A stretch of 64,000 nt of DNA from Chryseobacterium aquifrigidense (GCF_006716485.1 NZ_VFPD01000001.1:396760-460759), one strand, 5' to 3'; counted from the first letter of the stretch, positions 1-8,371 are shown. The notes: generated by a model not told the origin, from the sequence alone. Made by a program: numbers and translations.

Positions 1-1096
1 GACGGGCGTGAACGGAGGTATTGAAGCCGCAAAATCAAAACACTTTGCCGTAATGACTCCCGGCGCCTACTGTTATTTTGACCACTATCAGGGAGATCCG
101 CAATCTGAACCTAATGCTTTTGGAGGATTTACACCCCTGGAAAAAGTATACTCTTATAATCCTATTCCTTCTGAACTGAATGCTGAGCAAGCCAAATTTA
201 TTATGGGAGTTCAGGCTAACCTGTGGACAGAATATATTTTAGATTTCAAACAGGTACAGTACATGATTTTTCCAAGATTAATGGCACTTTCTGAAGTGGG
301 ATGGGGAACATCAGATCCTAAAAATTATAAAGAATTCGAAAACAGGGTGATCAGTCAGTTTAAGGTTCTGGATGATATGAAAGTAAATTATGCAAGAAGC
401 ATTTATAACATTACAGGAAAAGTAATTCCTTCCCAAAATGGAATTGCTTACGAGCTTTCCACTTCGCAGAATTCAAATGGCATCCGATATACACTTGACG
501 GAACAGACCCTTCCATCAATTCTAAAACGTATCAGAATGCAGTTCAGATACCTAATTCTTTAACAATTAAATCGGCCTATTTTGAAGACGGACAATTAAA
601 GAGCGCTGTTTCATCACAGCAATTTACAATTTCAAAAACCACAGGGAAAAACATAACATTAGAGCAGCAACCGAGTGAAAACTATTCTTTCGGAGGAGCT
701 TTCACCTTAGTAGACGGTATTATCGGAAATGTAAAACAACTGGGCAAAACATGGCTGGGCTTTCAGGGAAAAGATGTTGTGGCAACCATAGATTTTGGTC
801 AGAAAACAGCTTTTTCAGAAGTGTATTTCAATACCCTTGAGAACAAAGGAAGCTGGATTCATCTGGCCAAATCTGCAAAGATTTTTGTTTCTGATGATAA
901 CATGAATTTTAAACTGATCAAAGAAATTGAGACATCTGAAATTCAGAAAGCCAAGGGAAAGATCAAAGTGAATGTAGGAATGCAGAATGCGAAATACCTG
1001 AAAGTAAGTATTGAAAATGCCGGGACTATTCCGGCAGGAAATCCCGGAGCAGATTCCAAAGCATGGTTGTTTGTTGATGAAATTGGCGTAAATTAG
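1..1096 (+). CDS. Beta-N-acetylhexosaminidase (GH20), C-terminal part
   Basis: Only the C-terminal part is present; the frame is open to the left edge, so the start and the catalytic Asp-Glu pair lie outside. The visible end of the GH20 barrel includes GVQANLWTEY and the run PRLMALSEVGWG, whose Trp residues line the GlcNAc subsite in this family. A small chitobiase-type beta domain follows (YTLDGTDPS, about base 480), then a discoidin/F5-8-type sugar-binding domain from about base 650 to the end. The family removes terminal GlcNAc/GalNAc from glycans and chito-oligosaccharides, usually in the periplasm or at the surface. The stop lies 6 bases before a Crp/Fnr gene. The GH20 call is secure; the exact substrate is not known. 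Confidence 0.9.
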   Translation, partial: TGVNGGIEAAKSKHFAVMTPGAYCYFDHYQGDPQSEPNAFGGFTPLEKVYSYNPIPSELNAEQAKFIMGVQANLWTEYILDFKQVQYMIFPRLMALSEVGWGTSDPKNYKEFENRVISQFKVLDDMKVNYARSIYNITGKVIPSQNGIAYELSTSQNSNGIRYTLDGTDPSINSKTYQNAVQIPNSLTIKSAYFEDGQLKSAVSSQQFTISKTTGKNITLEQQPSENYSFGGAFTLVDGIIGNVKQLGKTWLGFQGKDVVATIDFGQKTAFSEVYFNTLENKGSWIHLAKSAKIFVSDDNMNFKLIKEIETSEIQKAKGKIKVNVGMQNAKYLKVSIENAGTIPAGNPGADSKAWLFVDEIGVN

Positions 1097-1102
1097 AATA
1101 AA

Positions 1103-1744
1103 ATGCAGGACAACACCATACTTTCTTCCGAATTCTCATCTTCACCGGAGCTGGTAGAAAAGCTGTATCAGTATGGTACAACAAAAAACTACCATGAAGG
1201 AGACATTATTTTAGATGAAAATGCTTCCATCCGTTCCATTCCTATTGTGATGAAAGGAATGCTGAAAGTAATCAGAACCGAAGAAGACGGACGTGAAATC
1301 TTATTATATTACATCAAAGCTGGGGAAAGCTGCATTATGTCTTTTCTTGGCGGCATGCACAATGAAAAAAGTATTGTAAAAGCTGAGATTGAAGAGGATG
1401 CTGAAATTCTTTTTTTACCGGTAGATAAAGTATCTTTATTCATCAAAGAACATCCTGAATGGCTGGATTATATTTTCAGATTGTATCATAAACGATTTGA
1501 AGAACTTTTGGATATCATCAATGCCATTGCTTTCAAAAAAGTAGACGAAAGGCTTCTCAATCTGCTGCAGAAAAAATCTGAACTGACCCGTTCTGAAACC
1601 ATTCATACCACTCATGAACAACTGGCCAATGAGTTGGGAACCGTAAGGGTAGTGGTTTCAAGACTCCTCAAACAGCTGGAAGAAGATGGAAAACTCAAAT
1701 TGGGTAGAAACAAAATTACTCTTTTGAAAACCCTGAACTCATAA
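1103..1744 (+). CDS. Crp/Fnr family transcriptional regulator, likely for sulfide/persulfide genes
   Basis: This 213-residue protein has an N-terminal cyclic-nucleotide-binding-like barrel (about residues 25-125, with the VMKGMLKVIRTEEDGRE beta-hairpin) and a C-terminal winged helix whose recognition part reads LANELGTVRVVVSRLLKQLEEDGKL. No FNR-type cysteine cluster is seen. Similar regulators in Bacteroidota sit next to TauE, persulfide dioxygenase and YeeE genes, as here. Two identical 23-bp sites placed about 40 bases upstream of the inferred start sites of the next two units (1935 and 2799) are natural targets for a class II activator of this family. The ligand is unknown. The regulator family is secure; the targets are inferred. 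Confidence 0.88.
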   Translation: MQDNTILSSEFSSSPELVEKLYQYGTTKNYHEGDIILDENASIRSIPIVMKGMLKVIRTEEDGREILLYYIKAGESCIMSFLGGMHNEKSIVKAEIEEDAEILFLPVDKVSLFIKEHPEWLDYIFRLYHKRFEELLDIINAIAFKKVDERLLNLLQKKSELTRSETIHTTHEQLANELGTVRVVVSRLLKQLEEDGKLKLGRNKITLLKTLNS

Positions 1745-1778
1745 CCCTTACTTTACTTCAATCAAAGGTACTCATATT

Positions 1779-1830
1779 CCCCTCCTCCGGAGGGGTGGCG
1801 AAAATTCAAAGAATTTTTGACGGGGTGGTC
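1779..1830. repeat. Dispersed GGAGGGGTGG-type intergenic repeat
   Basis: A GC-rich 7-bp hairpin (CCCCTCC-TCC-GGAGGGG, 1779-1795) is followed by TGGCG, an AT hairpin (AAAATTC/GAATTTT, 1801-1817) and CGGGGTGGT. I know this arrangement as a common intergenic repeat in Flavobacteriia. Right after it, 1836-1866 (GTCATTGCGAACCGTAGGTG...) looks like a second dispersed repeat. No ORF is present. Confidence 0.6.
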
Positions 1831-1934
1831 AACCTGTCATTGCGAACCGTAGGTGAAGCAATCTCAATATCCCTCACAATAGCTTATTTGTGTCATTTGT
1901 GAAACCATTAGTGCTCATCCGTGTTTAATCTCTC

Positions 1935-1957
1935 CTTATGTAACAAAAGTAGCTGTA
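1935..1957 (+). promoter_or_regulatory. 23-bp site, copy 1, upstream of tauE
   Basis: This site is identical over 23 bases to 2799-2821; the core is TGTAACAAAAGTAGCTGTA. In both copies a -7-like element (here CATTTTTG, 1976-1983) starts exactly 18 bases after the repeat. The repeat centre therefore lies about 40 bases upstream of the inferred transcription start, the usual class II Crp/Fnr activator position. The dyad symmetry is weak. Confidence 0.7.
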
Positions 1958-2005
1958 GACTTTCTTTCATCTTTCCATTTTTGCATCAGAATTAGTTGAA
2001 TAAAA

Positions 2006-2794
2006 ATGGAAATTATAGGATATACAGCAGCAATTTTAATTGGTGTTTCTCTAGGTTTAATAGGAGGTGGAGGAAGTATTCTCACGGTTCCTGTACTCGT
2101 TTATCTCTTTGGAATCGATGCTTTTCTGGCAACAGAATATTCACTCTTTGTAGTGGGGATTAGCAGTTTGGTAGGTTCCGTGTCATATTTTAAAAAGAGA
2201 CTGGTCAATTTTAAAATGGCGCTGGTGTTCGGAATACCTTCAGTAATTTCGATTTTTTTGACAAGACAATATATTCTTCCTTTGATTCCTGAGGAAGTAT
2301 TTCAAATACAGAACTTTATTATTACCAGAAACATTCTTTTATTATTGATTTTTGCAGCTTTGATGATCCTTGCTTCCTATAAAATGATCAAAAGCAATTC
2401 CTCAAAAGAATCTTTAGAAAGTACTGGAAACAATGCTTATCTGGCAGCAGGACAGGGCTCAATCGTAGGTGTTTTAACCGGATTGGTGGGAGCAGGAGGC
2501 GGGTTTTTGATTATTCCTGCATTGGTTAACTTGTTAAAAATTCCCATGAAGATGGCGATAGGAACTTCATTAGTTATTATTTCCATCAATTCTCTGATCG
2601 GCTTTTTTTCCTCTGTTAATCATATGAAAATAGAATGGAAGTTTCTCATTTCTATTACAGCCATTGCCATAGCCGGCATTATAATAGGCTCACAATTATC
2701 CGGAAAGATTGACGGTAAAAAGCTCAAACCTGCATTCGGGTGGTTTATCCTGATCATGGGTATTTATATTATTACGAAGGAAATCTTCCTTTAA
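2006..2794 (+). CDS. TauE/SafE family sulfite/sulfur-compound exporter
   Basis: This 262-residue integral membrane protein has about 7-8 hydrophobic segments and the two glycine-rich repeats of the family (GLIGGGGSILTVPVL near residue 20 and GLVGAGGGFLIIPAL near residue 158). The family exports sulfite or organosulfonates across the inner membrane. Its place between a Crp/Fnr regulator and a persulfide dioxygenase-rhodanese gene suggests export of sulfite made by persulfide oxidation. It has its own copy of the 23-bp regulatory site. A second TauE paralogue occurs at 31850 under a different regulator. Confidence 0.9.
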   Translation: MEIIGYTAAILIGVSLGLIGGGGSILTVPVLVYLFGIDAFLATEYSLFVVGISSLVGSVSYFKKRLVNFKMALVFGIPSVISIFLTRQYILPLIPEEVFQIQNFIITRNILLLLIFAALMILASYKMIKSNSSKESLESTGNNAYLAAGQGSIVGVLTGLVGAGGGFLIIPALVNLLKIPMKMAIGTSLVIISINSLIGFFSSVNHMKIEWKFLISITAIAIAGIIIGSQLSGKIDGKKLKPAFGWFILIMGIYIITKEIFL

Positions 2795-2798
2795 TTTT

Positions 2799-2821
2799 CT
2801 TATGTAACAAAAGTAGCTGTA
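2799..2821 (+). promoter_or_regulatory. 23-bp site, copy 2, upstream of the persulfide dioxygenase gene
   Basis: This is an exact copy of 1935-1957. The -7-like element GAAATTTG (2840-2847) follows after the same 18-base spacing, so spacing and sequence are both kept although the flanks differ. It begins 5 bases after the tauE stop. Confidence 0.7.
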
Positions 2822-2879
2822 CAGGAAAAAGGAATGCAGGAAATTTGTATCAGATAAAATAATCAAAAAATAAAATACA

Positions 2880-4301
2880 ATGAAAATAGAACAGATTTAT
2901 ACAGGATGCCTCGCACAGGGTGCTTACTATATTACCTCAGCAGGAGAAGCTGTAATTATTGACCCTTTAAGAGAAACACAACCTTATATCAACAGACTGA
3001 AAGAAGATGGAGTAGAGTTGAAATACATTTTTGAAACCCACTTTCACGCAGATTTTGTAAGCGGGCACCTGGACTTAAGCGATAAAACAGGAGCTCCGAT
3101 TGTGTATGGCCCGACCGCAAAACCTGAGTTTGAGGCAATCATTGCAGAAGATCATCAGATATTTGAAATAGGAAATATTAAAATCAAAGTTCTACATACA
3201 CCAGGACACACCCTTGAAAGTTCATGCTACCTGTTAATTGATCAAAATGGTACTGAAACCGCTCTTTTAAGTGGAGATACCTTATTCCTTGGGGATGTTG
3301 GACGTCCTGATCTGGCACAGAAAGGAGCGAATATGACTCAGGAAGAGCTGGCGGGACTTTTGTATGATAGTCTGTACCATAAGATTTTGCCATTAGATGA
3401 TGGTATTACTGTTTATCCAGCTCATGGATCCGGTTCAGCCTGCGGTAAAAATATGCAGAAAGAAACCGTAGATACATTGGGAAACCAAAAAAGAACCAAT
3501 TATGCTTTGAATCAAAAGGATAAACAGAGCTTTATACGAGAAGTAACAGATGGACTTTTACCTCCGCCGGCTTATTTCGGAATGAATGTAATGATGAATA
3601 AAAAAGGGTACAGCAGTTTTGATGAAGTTCTTTCGAAAGGATTGCACGCTCTTTCCCCGGAACAGTTTGAGGAAATTGCTGAGGCTTCAGGTGCTTTGAT
3701 TTTAGATGTAAGATCCAACCGTGATTTTGCCAAAGGCTTTATCCCGCAGTCCATCAATATAGGATTGGATGGTGATTTTGCTCCCTGGGTAGGTGCTTTA
3801 ATTGCTGATGTAAACCAGCCTATTCTGCTCGTTAGTGAAAAAGGATCTGAAGAAGAAGCGGTAACGCGGTTGAGCAGAGTAGGATTTGATCATATTCTAG
3901 GTTTTCTGGATGGTGGTTTTGAAAGCTGGAAAAAAAGCGGAAAAGAAACGGACTTTGTCAACCGTATCTCTGCAGAACAGTTTGAAACTGAAATCAGAGA
4001 AAAAGAAGCAAAAATCATTGATATAAGAAAAGAAAGTGAATATCATGCAGAACATATTCATGAAGCATACAGTAAACCTCTGGCCTATATCAATGAATGG
4101 ATTCATAAGATAGAACCAACAGAACATTTCTACATGCACTGTGGAAGCGGTTACAGAAGTACAATGGCAGCGGGTATTCTTCAGGCAAGAGGGTATAGAA
4201 ACTTTTCAGAAATTGAAGGTGGTTTTAAAGCGATTGCCTCGACAGATATTCCTAAAAGCGATTTTGTATGTCTGACTAAAATTTTAAGTACATTAGATTA
4301 A
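2880..4301 (+). CDS. Persulfide dioxygenase-rhodanese fusion (CstB-like)
   Basis: The protein has 473 residues and three domains. Residues 1-250 form a metallo-beta-lactamase fold with THFHADFVSGH (His54, His56), TPGHTLES and GDVGRPDL, the Fe-binding layout of ETHE1-type persulfide dioxygenases. Residues 260-355 form a rhodanese domain with no cysteine in its active-site loop (SEKGSEEE). Residues 365-460 form a second rhodanese domain with the active Cys421 in HCGSGYRS. Dioxygenase, pseudo-rhodanese, rhodanese is the architecture of staphylococcal CstB, which turns persulfides and sulfite into thiosulfate. It lies upstream of two YeeE/YedE genes. Family and domain order are clear; the substrate is inferred. 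Confidence 0.92.
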   Translation: MKIEQIYTGCLAQGAYYITSAGEAVIIDPLRETQPYINRLKEDGVELKYIFETHFHADFVSGHLDLSDKTGAPIVYGPTAKPEFEAIIAEDHQIFEIGNIKIKVLHTPGHTLESSCYLLIDQNGTETALLSGDTLFLGDVGRPDLAQKGANMTQEELAGLLYDSLYHKILPLDDGITVYPAHGSGSACGKNMQKETVDTLGNQKRTNYALNQKDKQSFIREVTDGLLPPPAYFGMNVMMNKKGYSSFDEVLSKGLHALSPEQFEEIAEASGALILDVRSNRDFAKGFIPQSINIGLDGDFAPWVGALIADVNQPILLVSEKGSEEEAVTRLSRVGFDHILGFLDGGFESWKKSGKETDFVNRISAEQFETEIREKEAKIIDIRKESEYHAEHIHEAYSKPLAYINEWIHKIEPTEHFYMHCGSGYRSTMAAGILQARGYRNFSEIEGGFKAIASTDIPKSDFVCLTKILSTLD

Positions 4302-4310
4302 AAATAAAAA

Positions 4311-4871
4311 ATGCTGGAGATTATAAAAGAACCCTGGCCGTGGTATATTGCCGGCCCGTTGATTGGGCTTACAGTGCCTGCTTTACTGATAATGGGAAAT
4401 AAATCCTTTGGAATAAGTTCCTCACTAAGGCATATCTGTGCAGCCTGTATCCCTGCCAATGTGAATTTTTTTAAATACGACTGGAAAAAAGAAGCCTGGA
4501 ATCTGTTTTTTGTCCTGGGAATCTTTTTCGGAGGGATTGCTGCCCATTTTTTGGTAAACCCTAACGAAATAACAGTGAATCCCGATCTTAAAGCTGAACT
4601 GGCAGGCTACGGAATTACCGATTACAGCAATCTGGTTCCGTTACAACTGATGAATTTCGAAAGCCTGTTGACTCTCAGAGGATTTATCATGATGGTTGTG
4701 GGAGGATTTTTGGTGGGTTTCGGAACAAGATATGCAGGAGGATGTACCAGCGGACATGCCATTATGGGGCTTTCCAACTTACAGTGGCCGTCTTTGGTGG
4801 CAACAGTCTGTTTCATGATCGGTGGATTTTTAATGGCAAATATTATTCTGCCTGTCATTCTGTCCCTGTAA
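4311..4871 (+). CDS. YeeE/YedE family sulfur transporter, first half
   Basis: This 186-residue membrane protein carries the family motif GGCTSGHAIMGLS near residue 145 with its conserved Cys. YeeE/YedE (TsuA) proteins move thiosulfate or related sulfur species along conserved cysteines; full-length members are about twice this size. Here the family is split over this gene and the next (4899), a common arrangement in Bacteroidota, so the two products probably pair. It starts 9 bases after the persulfide dioxygenase stop, in one operon. The direction of transport is not evident from the sequence. Confidence 0.9.
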   Translation: MLEIIKEPWPWYIAGPLIGLTVPALLIMGNKSFGISSSLRHICAACIPANVNFFKYDWKKEAWNLFFVLGIFFGGIAAHFLVNPNEITVNPDLKAELAGYGITDYSNLVPLQLMNFESLLTLRGFIMMVVGGFLVGFGTRYAGGCTSGHAIMGLSNLQWPSLVATVCFMIGGFLMANIILPVILSL

Positions 4872-4898
4872 ATAATTTTAAAAAGAGAAATTTACATT

Positions 4899-5387
4899 AT
4901 GATAAAAGAAAAAGAACAAGATATACGTCATCAGGATGCTGTTTGTGTGAACGAAAGTACCCTTACTCACAAATGGTATCACAATCTGAAATACCTCGCT
5001 GCAGGAATTATTTTTGGAATTATTTTCGTAAAAGCAGAAGTGATCAGCTGGTTCAGGATACAGGAAATGTTCCGTCTTCAGTCTTTCCATATGTACGGAA
5101 TCATTGGAAGTGCTGTATTGGTGGGAATGATTTCAGTAGGGCTGATTAAAAAATTCAATATAAAAACAATATATGGAGAACCTATTACACTGACTCCTAA
5201 AAAATTTAATAAAGGTCAGATTTACGGAGGATTGATTTTTGGCTTTGGTTGGGCGATCACAGGTGCATGCCCGGGTCCTCTTTTTGCTCAGATCGGAACA
5301 GGAGCTTTAGCAGTATCCGTTACCTTGTTGAGCGCTGTTGCCGGAACATGGGTATATGGATATTTCAGAGATAAACTGCCTCATTGA
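4899..5387 (+). CDS. YeeE/YedE family sulfur transporter, second half
   Basis: This 162-residue membrane protein has the second family motif, FGWAITGACPGPLFAQIGTG, near residue 120 with its conserved Cys. It follows the first half after 27 bases and ends the plus-strand sulfur operon before a convergent terminator. The soluble N-terminal stretch of about 25 residues is charged, and hydrophobic segments start near residue 28. The partner relation to the preceding gene is inferred from the shared family and tandem order. Confidence 0.9.
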   Translation: MIKEKEQDIRHQDAVCVNESTLTHKWYHNLKYLAAGIIFGIIFVKAEVISWFRIQEMFRLQSFHMYGIIGSAVLVGMISVGLIKKFNIKTIYGEPITLTPKKFNKGQIYGGLIFGFGWAITGACPGPLFAQIGTGALAVSVTLLSAVAGTWVYGYFRDKLPH

Positions 5388-5400
5388 CACTTGATAAAAA

Positions 5401-5426
5401 AGACTGCAGGAAATAATCTGCAGTCT
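5401..5426 (-). terminator. Intrinsic terminator of the TolC/HlyD operon
   Basis: Perfect 9-bp stem AGACTGCAG/CTGCAGTCT with an 8-base loop. On the minus strand it is followed by TTTTTATC. On the plus strand there is no T-run, so it mainly serves the minus-strand genes. Confidence 0.8.
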
Positions 5427-5440
5427 CACAAGTATAAAAA

Positions 5441-6841
5441 TTATGAATAAATGAAGTTCTCCGCACCTAAAGCCATATAAAGATTTATACGCTCTATTCT
5501 GTACTGAAGTTCCAGATTGATGAGGTTCATTTCATTTTTCAATAGGTCCCTTTGTTTACGGATCAGTACGAAACTGTTGCTGGTACCGACCTTTATTTGT
5601 TTTTCAGTAAGAGAAATATTATTTTTCAGTTCATTGACAGCGTTGGTTGTATACGTCATCTGCTTTTCAATAGAACGGAGATTGGCTAAAGAAGATTCCA
5701 CTTCATTCAATGCATTCAGAACAGCTTTTGAATATTCTTCAACAACCTGCTTCTGCTGGGAGTTTTTTACTTCCACATTCTTTTTAAGCTTTCCACCGTT
5801 GAATAGGGGAGAAACCAATCCTCCGCCCACTTTCAACAAAGGGTTGGAAAATAAAGAATTAATGGCTTCCACATTACTTCCGGCACTGCCAAGAGAAGAG
5901 CTTATACTTAATGAAGGAAGTCTTGCCGCTTTAGCTTCCTGTACTTCATAAAATGCTTTTTCGATCTGAAAATGGCTTGCCTGTATGTCTGACCTGTTCT
6001 CAAGAAGCTCCAGAGGGAAAGATTCAGGAATATTACTCTTCACAGGAGTAAAGAAATTCTGGGTTGCCAGTTTTCCTTCCGGATATTTTCCGGTGAGAAG
6101 TTCCAGGGATCTTCTCGACTGCATATTGGCATTTTTAATCTTTTCAAGATAACCCTGCAGGGAAATAATTTCGGCAGAAATATTGGAAACATCGATAGCA
6201 TTTGCCGTTCCTACTTTCTTTTGAATGATATAAAGCTTTTCCAGGTCTTTGGTCTTCTGAATATAGCTTTCAATCTTATCTTCCTGAATGTTTCCTGCAA
6301 TATTCAGAAAATAAGCTTTGGCAATCATCCCGGCAATAGACTGATGCAGCAGTGTATTCTGATGTTTTGCAGAAAAATAACTGCTGGTGCTGGCCATCTG
6401 TGAAGATTTATTCTTACCCCAAAGGTCAATTTCCCAATTGGCTTTTAATGCAAGACGTTGTACCTGGCTGCCACTGACCAGATTATTGGACGTGTTGGCA
6501 ACAGCACTTACACTCGGATACAGGTCACTTCCGGCAATTTCCATTGCCAGCTCAACCTGATTAAGCTTTTCTCTGGCAATAATCAGATCCGCATTATACA
6601 ACATGCCTTCATTAATCAGTGCTTCCAGTTGAGAAGTTTTAAGATCATTGATCCAGTCATAGGAAATTGATTTTGGATCTGCTTTTCTGTCAAAAATCCA
6701 GTCATCCGGTATTTGTAGATGAGAAGCAATTTCGCTCTTTTCTTTAAGCTGATCTATGTTTTCCTTTGTAGCTTCTTTATAACCGATGCATGAGCTTAAG
6801 CTTACAGCCAATACGCTCACTAAAATTAACTTTTTGTACAT
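5441..6841 (-). CDS. TolC family outer-membrane efflux lipoprotein
   Basis: This 466-residue protein has a lipoprotein signal ending at Cys18 (VSLSSC). Two repeats of long alpha-hairpins typical of OEP/TolC (NodT-type) follow, with the family phrase ENRSDIQASHFQIEKAFYEVQEAKAARLPSLSIS near residues 280-315. It forms the outer-membrane duct of a tripartite export system. The start lies one base beyond the stop of the HlyD-family gene 6843-8000, so the two are co-transcribed. No inner-membrane pump gene lies next to them. Confidence 0.92.
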   Translation of the reverse strand: MYKKLILVSVLAVSLSSCIGYKEATKENIDQLKEKSEIASHLQIPDDWIFDRKADPKSISYDWINDLKTSQLEALINEGMLYNADLIIAREKLNQVELAMEIAGSDLYPSVSAVANTSNNLVSGSQVQRLALKANWEIDLWGKNKSSQMASTSSYFSAKHQNTLLHQSIAGMIAKAYFLNIAGNIQEDKIESYIQKTKDLEKLYIIQKKVGTANAIDVSNISAEIISLQGYLEKIKNANMQSRRSLELLTGKYPEGKLATQNFFTPVKSNIPESFPLELLENRSDIQASHFQIEKAFYEVQEAKAARLPSLSISSSLGSAGSNVEAINSLFSNPLLKVGGGLVSPLFNGGKLKKNVEVKNSQQKQVVEEYSKAVLNALNEVESSLANLRSIEKQMTYTTNAVNELKNNISLTEKQIKVGTSNSFVLIRKQRDLLKNEMNLINLELQYRIERINLYMALGAENFIYS

Positions 6842-6842
6842 G

Positions 6843-8000
6843 TTAATGAAGTTTAGGAATCAGGAAGTTGATCTTACTGTTGATGCGAACCATTACTTTT
6901 CGGATAAGATGAAGAGGTTTTACATGATCAGAATAGATCACTGCTGCTCCTCTTGCTCCCACTGTGAGCTGTTTCTGACTGTCTTCCAGGATAAACTTGG
7001 CAATAAGCTTTCCATCGGTTTCCGGTAATTGTCTTGCCGTATCAGGAAGTCCGGCTGTAGTACCGTTTCCGCCCAGCATTCCTCCGGCATTATTCATAAT
7101 CCCCTGGCTTGTAGCATCAATCACATATTCAAGTCTGGCTTTCACTACTTTTCCCGGTTCGGTTTTCAGAGCAAGTTCCACTTCATTTCCTTTTTGTACG
7201 GCTTCAAGCTCGTTCTGAGCAAAGAATCCAATGACTGACTGCTGTTTCTGAATCAGAACAAATGCAGATTTGAAGGGTGCCATAATTGCTCCTTCATTCA
7301 GTTGAACATTCGGAATCACACCATCGGTAGGTGCGAGGACAACGGTTTGGGAAAGATTCCATTTGGCCTGTTCCAGCTTAGCCTGGATCTCAGACACTGA
7401 TGAGTTTTCGCCACCATAAGAAGCATTGGATTTTGTTTCCAGTGACTGCTGTTGTGACTGGGCAGCACTGATTCTGGATTGCAGATCACGTACATTGGTT
7501 ATAGCCTGGTCCAGATCAAATTTGTTGGCTGCTCCTGCCTGTACCAGTTCTTGGTATTGAGAGACTCTTTTGCTGGCAAGATCAAGCTGCGACTGTAATG
7601 CCATAATATTTTTTCTTGATGCTGATATATCTGCATCATAAGAATGTACGGTAGCTTTCATACTGCTCAGTTTAGCTTCCAGTGATTTAATTTCCTGTAG
7701 ATAAGGTTCTCTGTCAATTACAAATAGAGTATCTCCCTTTTTTACTTCCTGGTTGGTCTTCACATATACTTTCTTTACCTTTCCTAAAACCTGAGTAGTA
7801 ATATCCACACTTCGGTTTACTACCTTTACATCAGAGGTAATGGGACAGAAATAATTTAAACTTAAGATCAAAGCGATAGATCCGAAAATAGGTAGTGAAT
7901 ATACTATTACCTGTGTGGTAAATGTCCATGGGATCAGTTTTAATTTTTTAATGAGAAGCCAGCATATTCCGGCATATATTGCGACTAGTAATTCCAGCAT
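6843..8000 (-). CDS. HlyD family membrane-fusion protein (YiaV-like)
   Basis: The protein has 385 residues. It has two N-terminal hydrophobic segments (about residues 2-18 and 28-50), then a biotinyl-lipoyl-like half (VDITTQVLGKVKKVYVKTNQEVKKGD), a coiled-coil hairpin (about residues 120-215), the second lipoyl half (VVLAPTDGVIPNVQLNEGAIM) and beta-barrel domains. It links inner and outer membrane in an export system. With the DUF3302 protein encoded just upstream it matches the YiaW/YiaV pair of enterobacteria, here extended by TolC. The substrate is unknown. Confidence 0.9.
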   Translation of the reverse strand: MLELLVAIYAGICWLLIKKLKLIPWTFTTQVIVYSLPIFGSIALILSLNYFCPITSDVKVVNRSVDITTQVLGKVKKVYVKTNQEVKKGDTLFVIDREPYLQEIKSLEAKLSSMKATVHSYDADISASRKNIMALQSQLDLASKRVSQYQELVQAGAANKFDLDQAITNVRDLQSRISAAQSQQQSLETKSNASYGGENSSVSEIQAKLEQAKWNLSQTVVLAPTDGVIPNVQLNEGAIMAPFKSAFVLIQKQQSVIGFFAQNELEAVQKGNEVELALKTEPGKVVKARLEYVIDATSQGIMNNAGGMLGGNGTTAGLPDTARQLPETDGKLIAKFILEDSQKQLTVGARGAAVIYSDHVKPLHLIRKVMVRINSKINFLIPKLH

Positions 8001-8005
8001 GTTTT

Positions 8006-8371
8006 TTAATTTTCGATGGGTTTAAATTCTTCTTCAGGTAAATCCTTGTTGTCTGTTTCTTCTTCAGTCGTCGTCTGGTTTCCATAGTTATAGTTGGCCC
8101 AGATTAAGGCAACCGGCCATAACAGACCACCAAAGATTAGAGAAAGAAGGCACATGCTTTTGATAGCATTCAGTTGAGGATGATTCTTCTTTTCTGCTAC
8201 TTTTTCCGGATAAATATGAGCTTTCCAGAAGATATAAATTCCGGCAGCAGGCAGTACAAATAGGATAAGCCAGGACGCTCCGTCGGCTATTTTGTCTTCA
8301 ATATTGCCTGTAGATGCCTGTACAAAATTGCATGCGAGTAACAGGCAGAGAATGGTGGTTATTCTTTGCAT
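8006..8371 (-). CDS. DUF3302 inner-membrane protein (YiaW-like)
   Basis: This 121-residue protein has an N-terminal hydrophobic segment (possibly a signal peptide), two further hydrophobic segments (about residues 33-50 and 72-92), and an acidic C-terminal tail. The phrases ASWLILFVLPAAGIYIFWKAHIYPEKVAEKKNHPQ and LIFGGLLWPVALIWANY are typical of DUF3302/YiaW. Five bases separate it from the HlyD gene. In E. coli yiaW is paired with yiaV, an HlyD-family gene, so this is the first gene of a three-gene set. Its function is not established. Confidence 0.8.
   Translation of the reverse strand: MQRITTILCLLLACNFVQASTGNIEDKIADGASWLILFVLPAAGIYIFWKAHIYPEKVAEKKNHPQLNAIKSMCLLSLIFGGLLWPVALIWANYNYGNQTTTEEETDNKDLPEEEFKPIEN

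Noticed and set aside
4742..5149. Plus-strand 135-codon ORF across the two YeeE/YedE genes
   Set aside because: It overlaps both real genes in another frame, has atypical composition (basic, Cys- and Asn-rich) and no family features.
5517..5951. 144-codon ORF antisense to the TolC-type gene
   Set aside because: It is a shadow of a well-supported gene; no start signal or family match.
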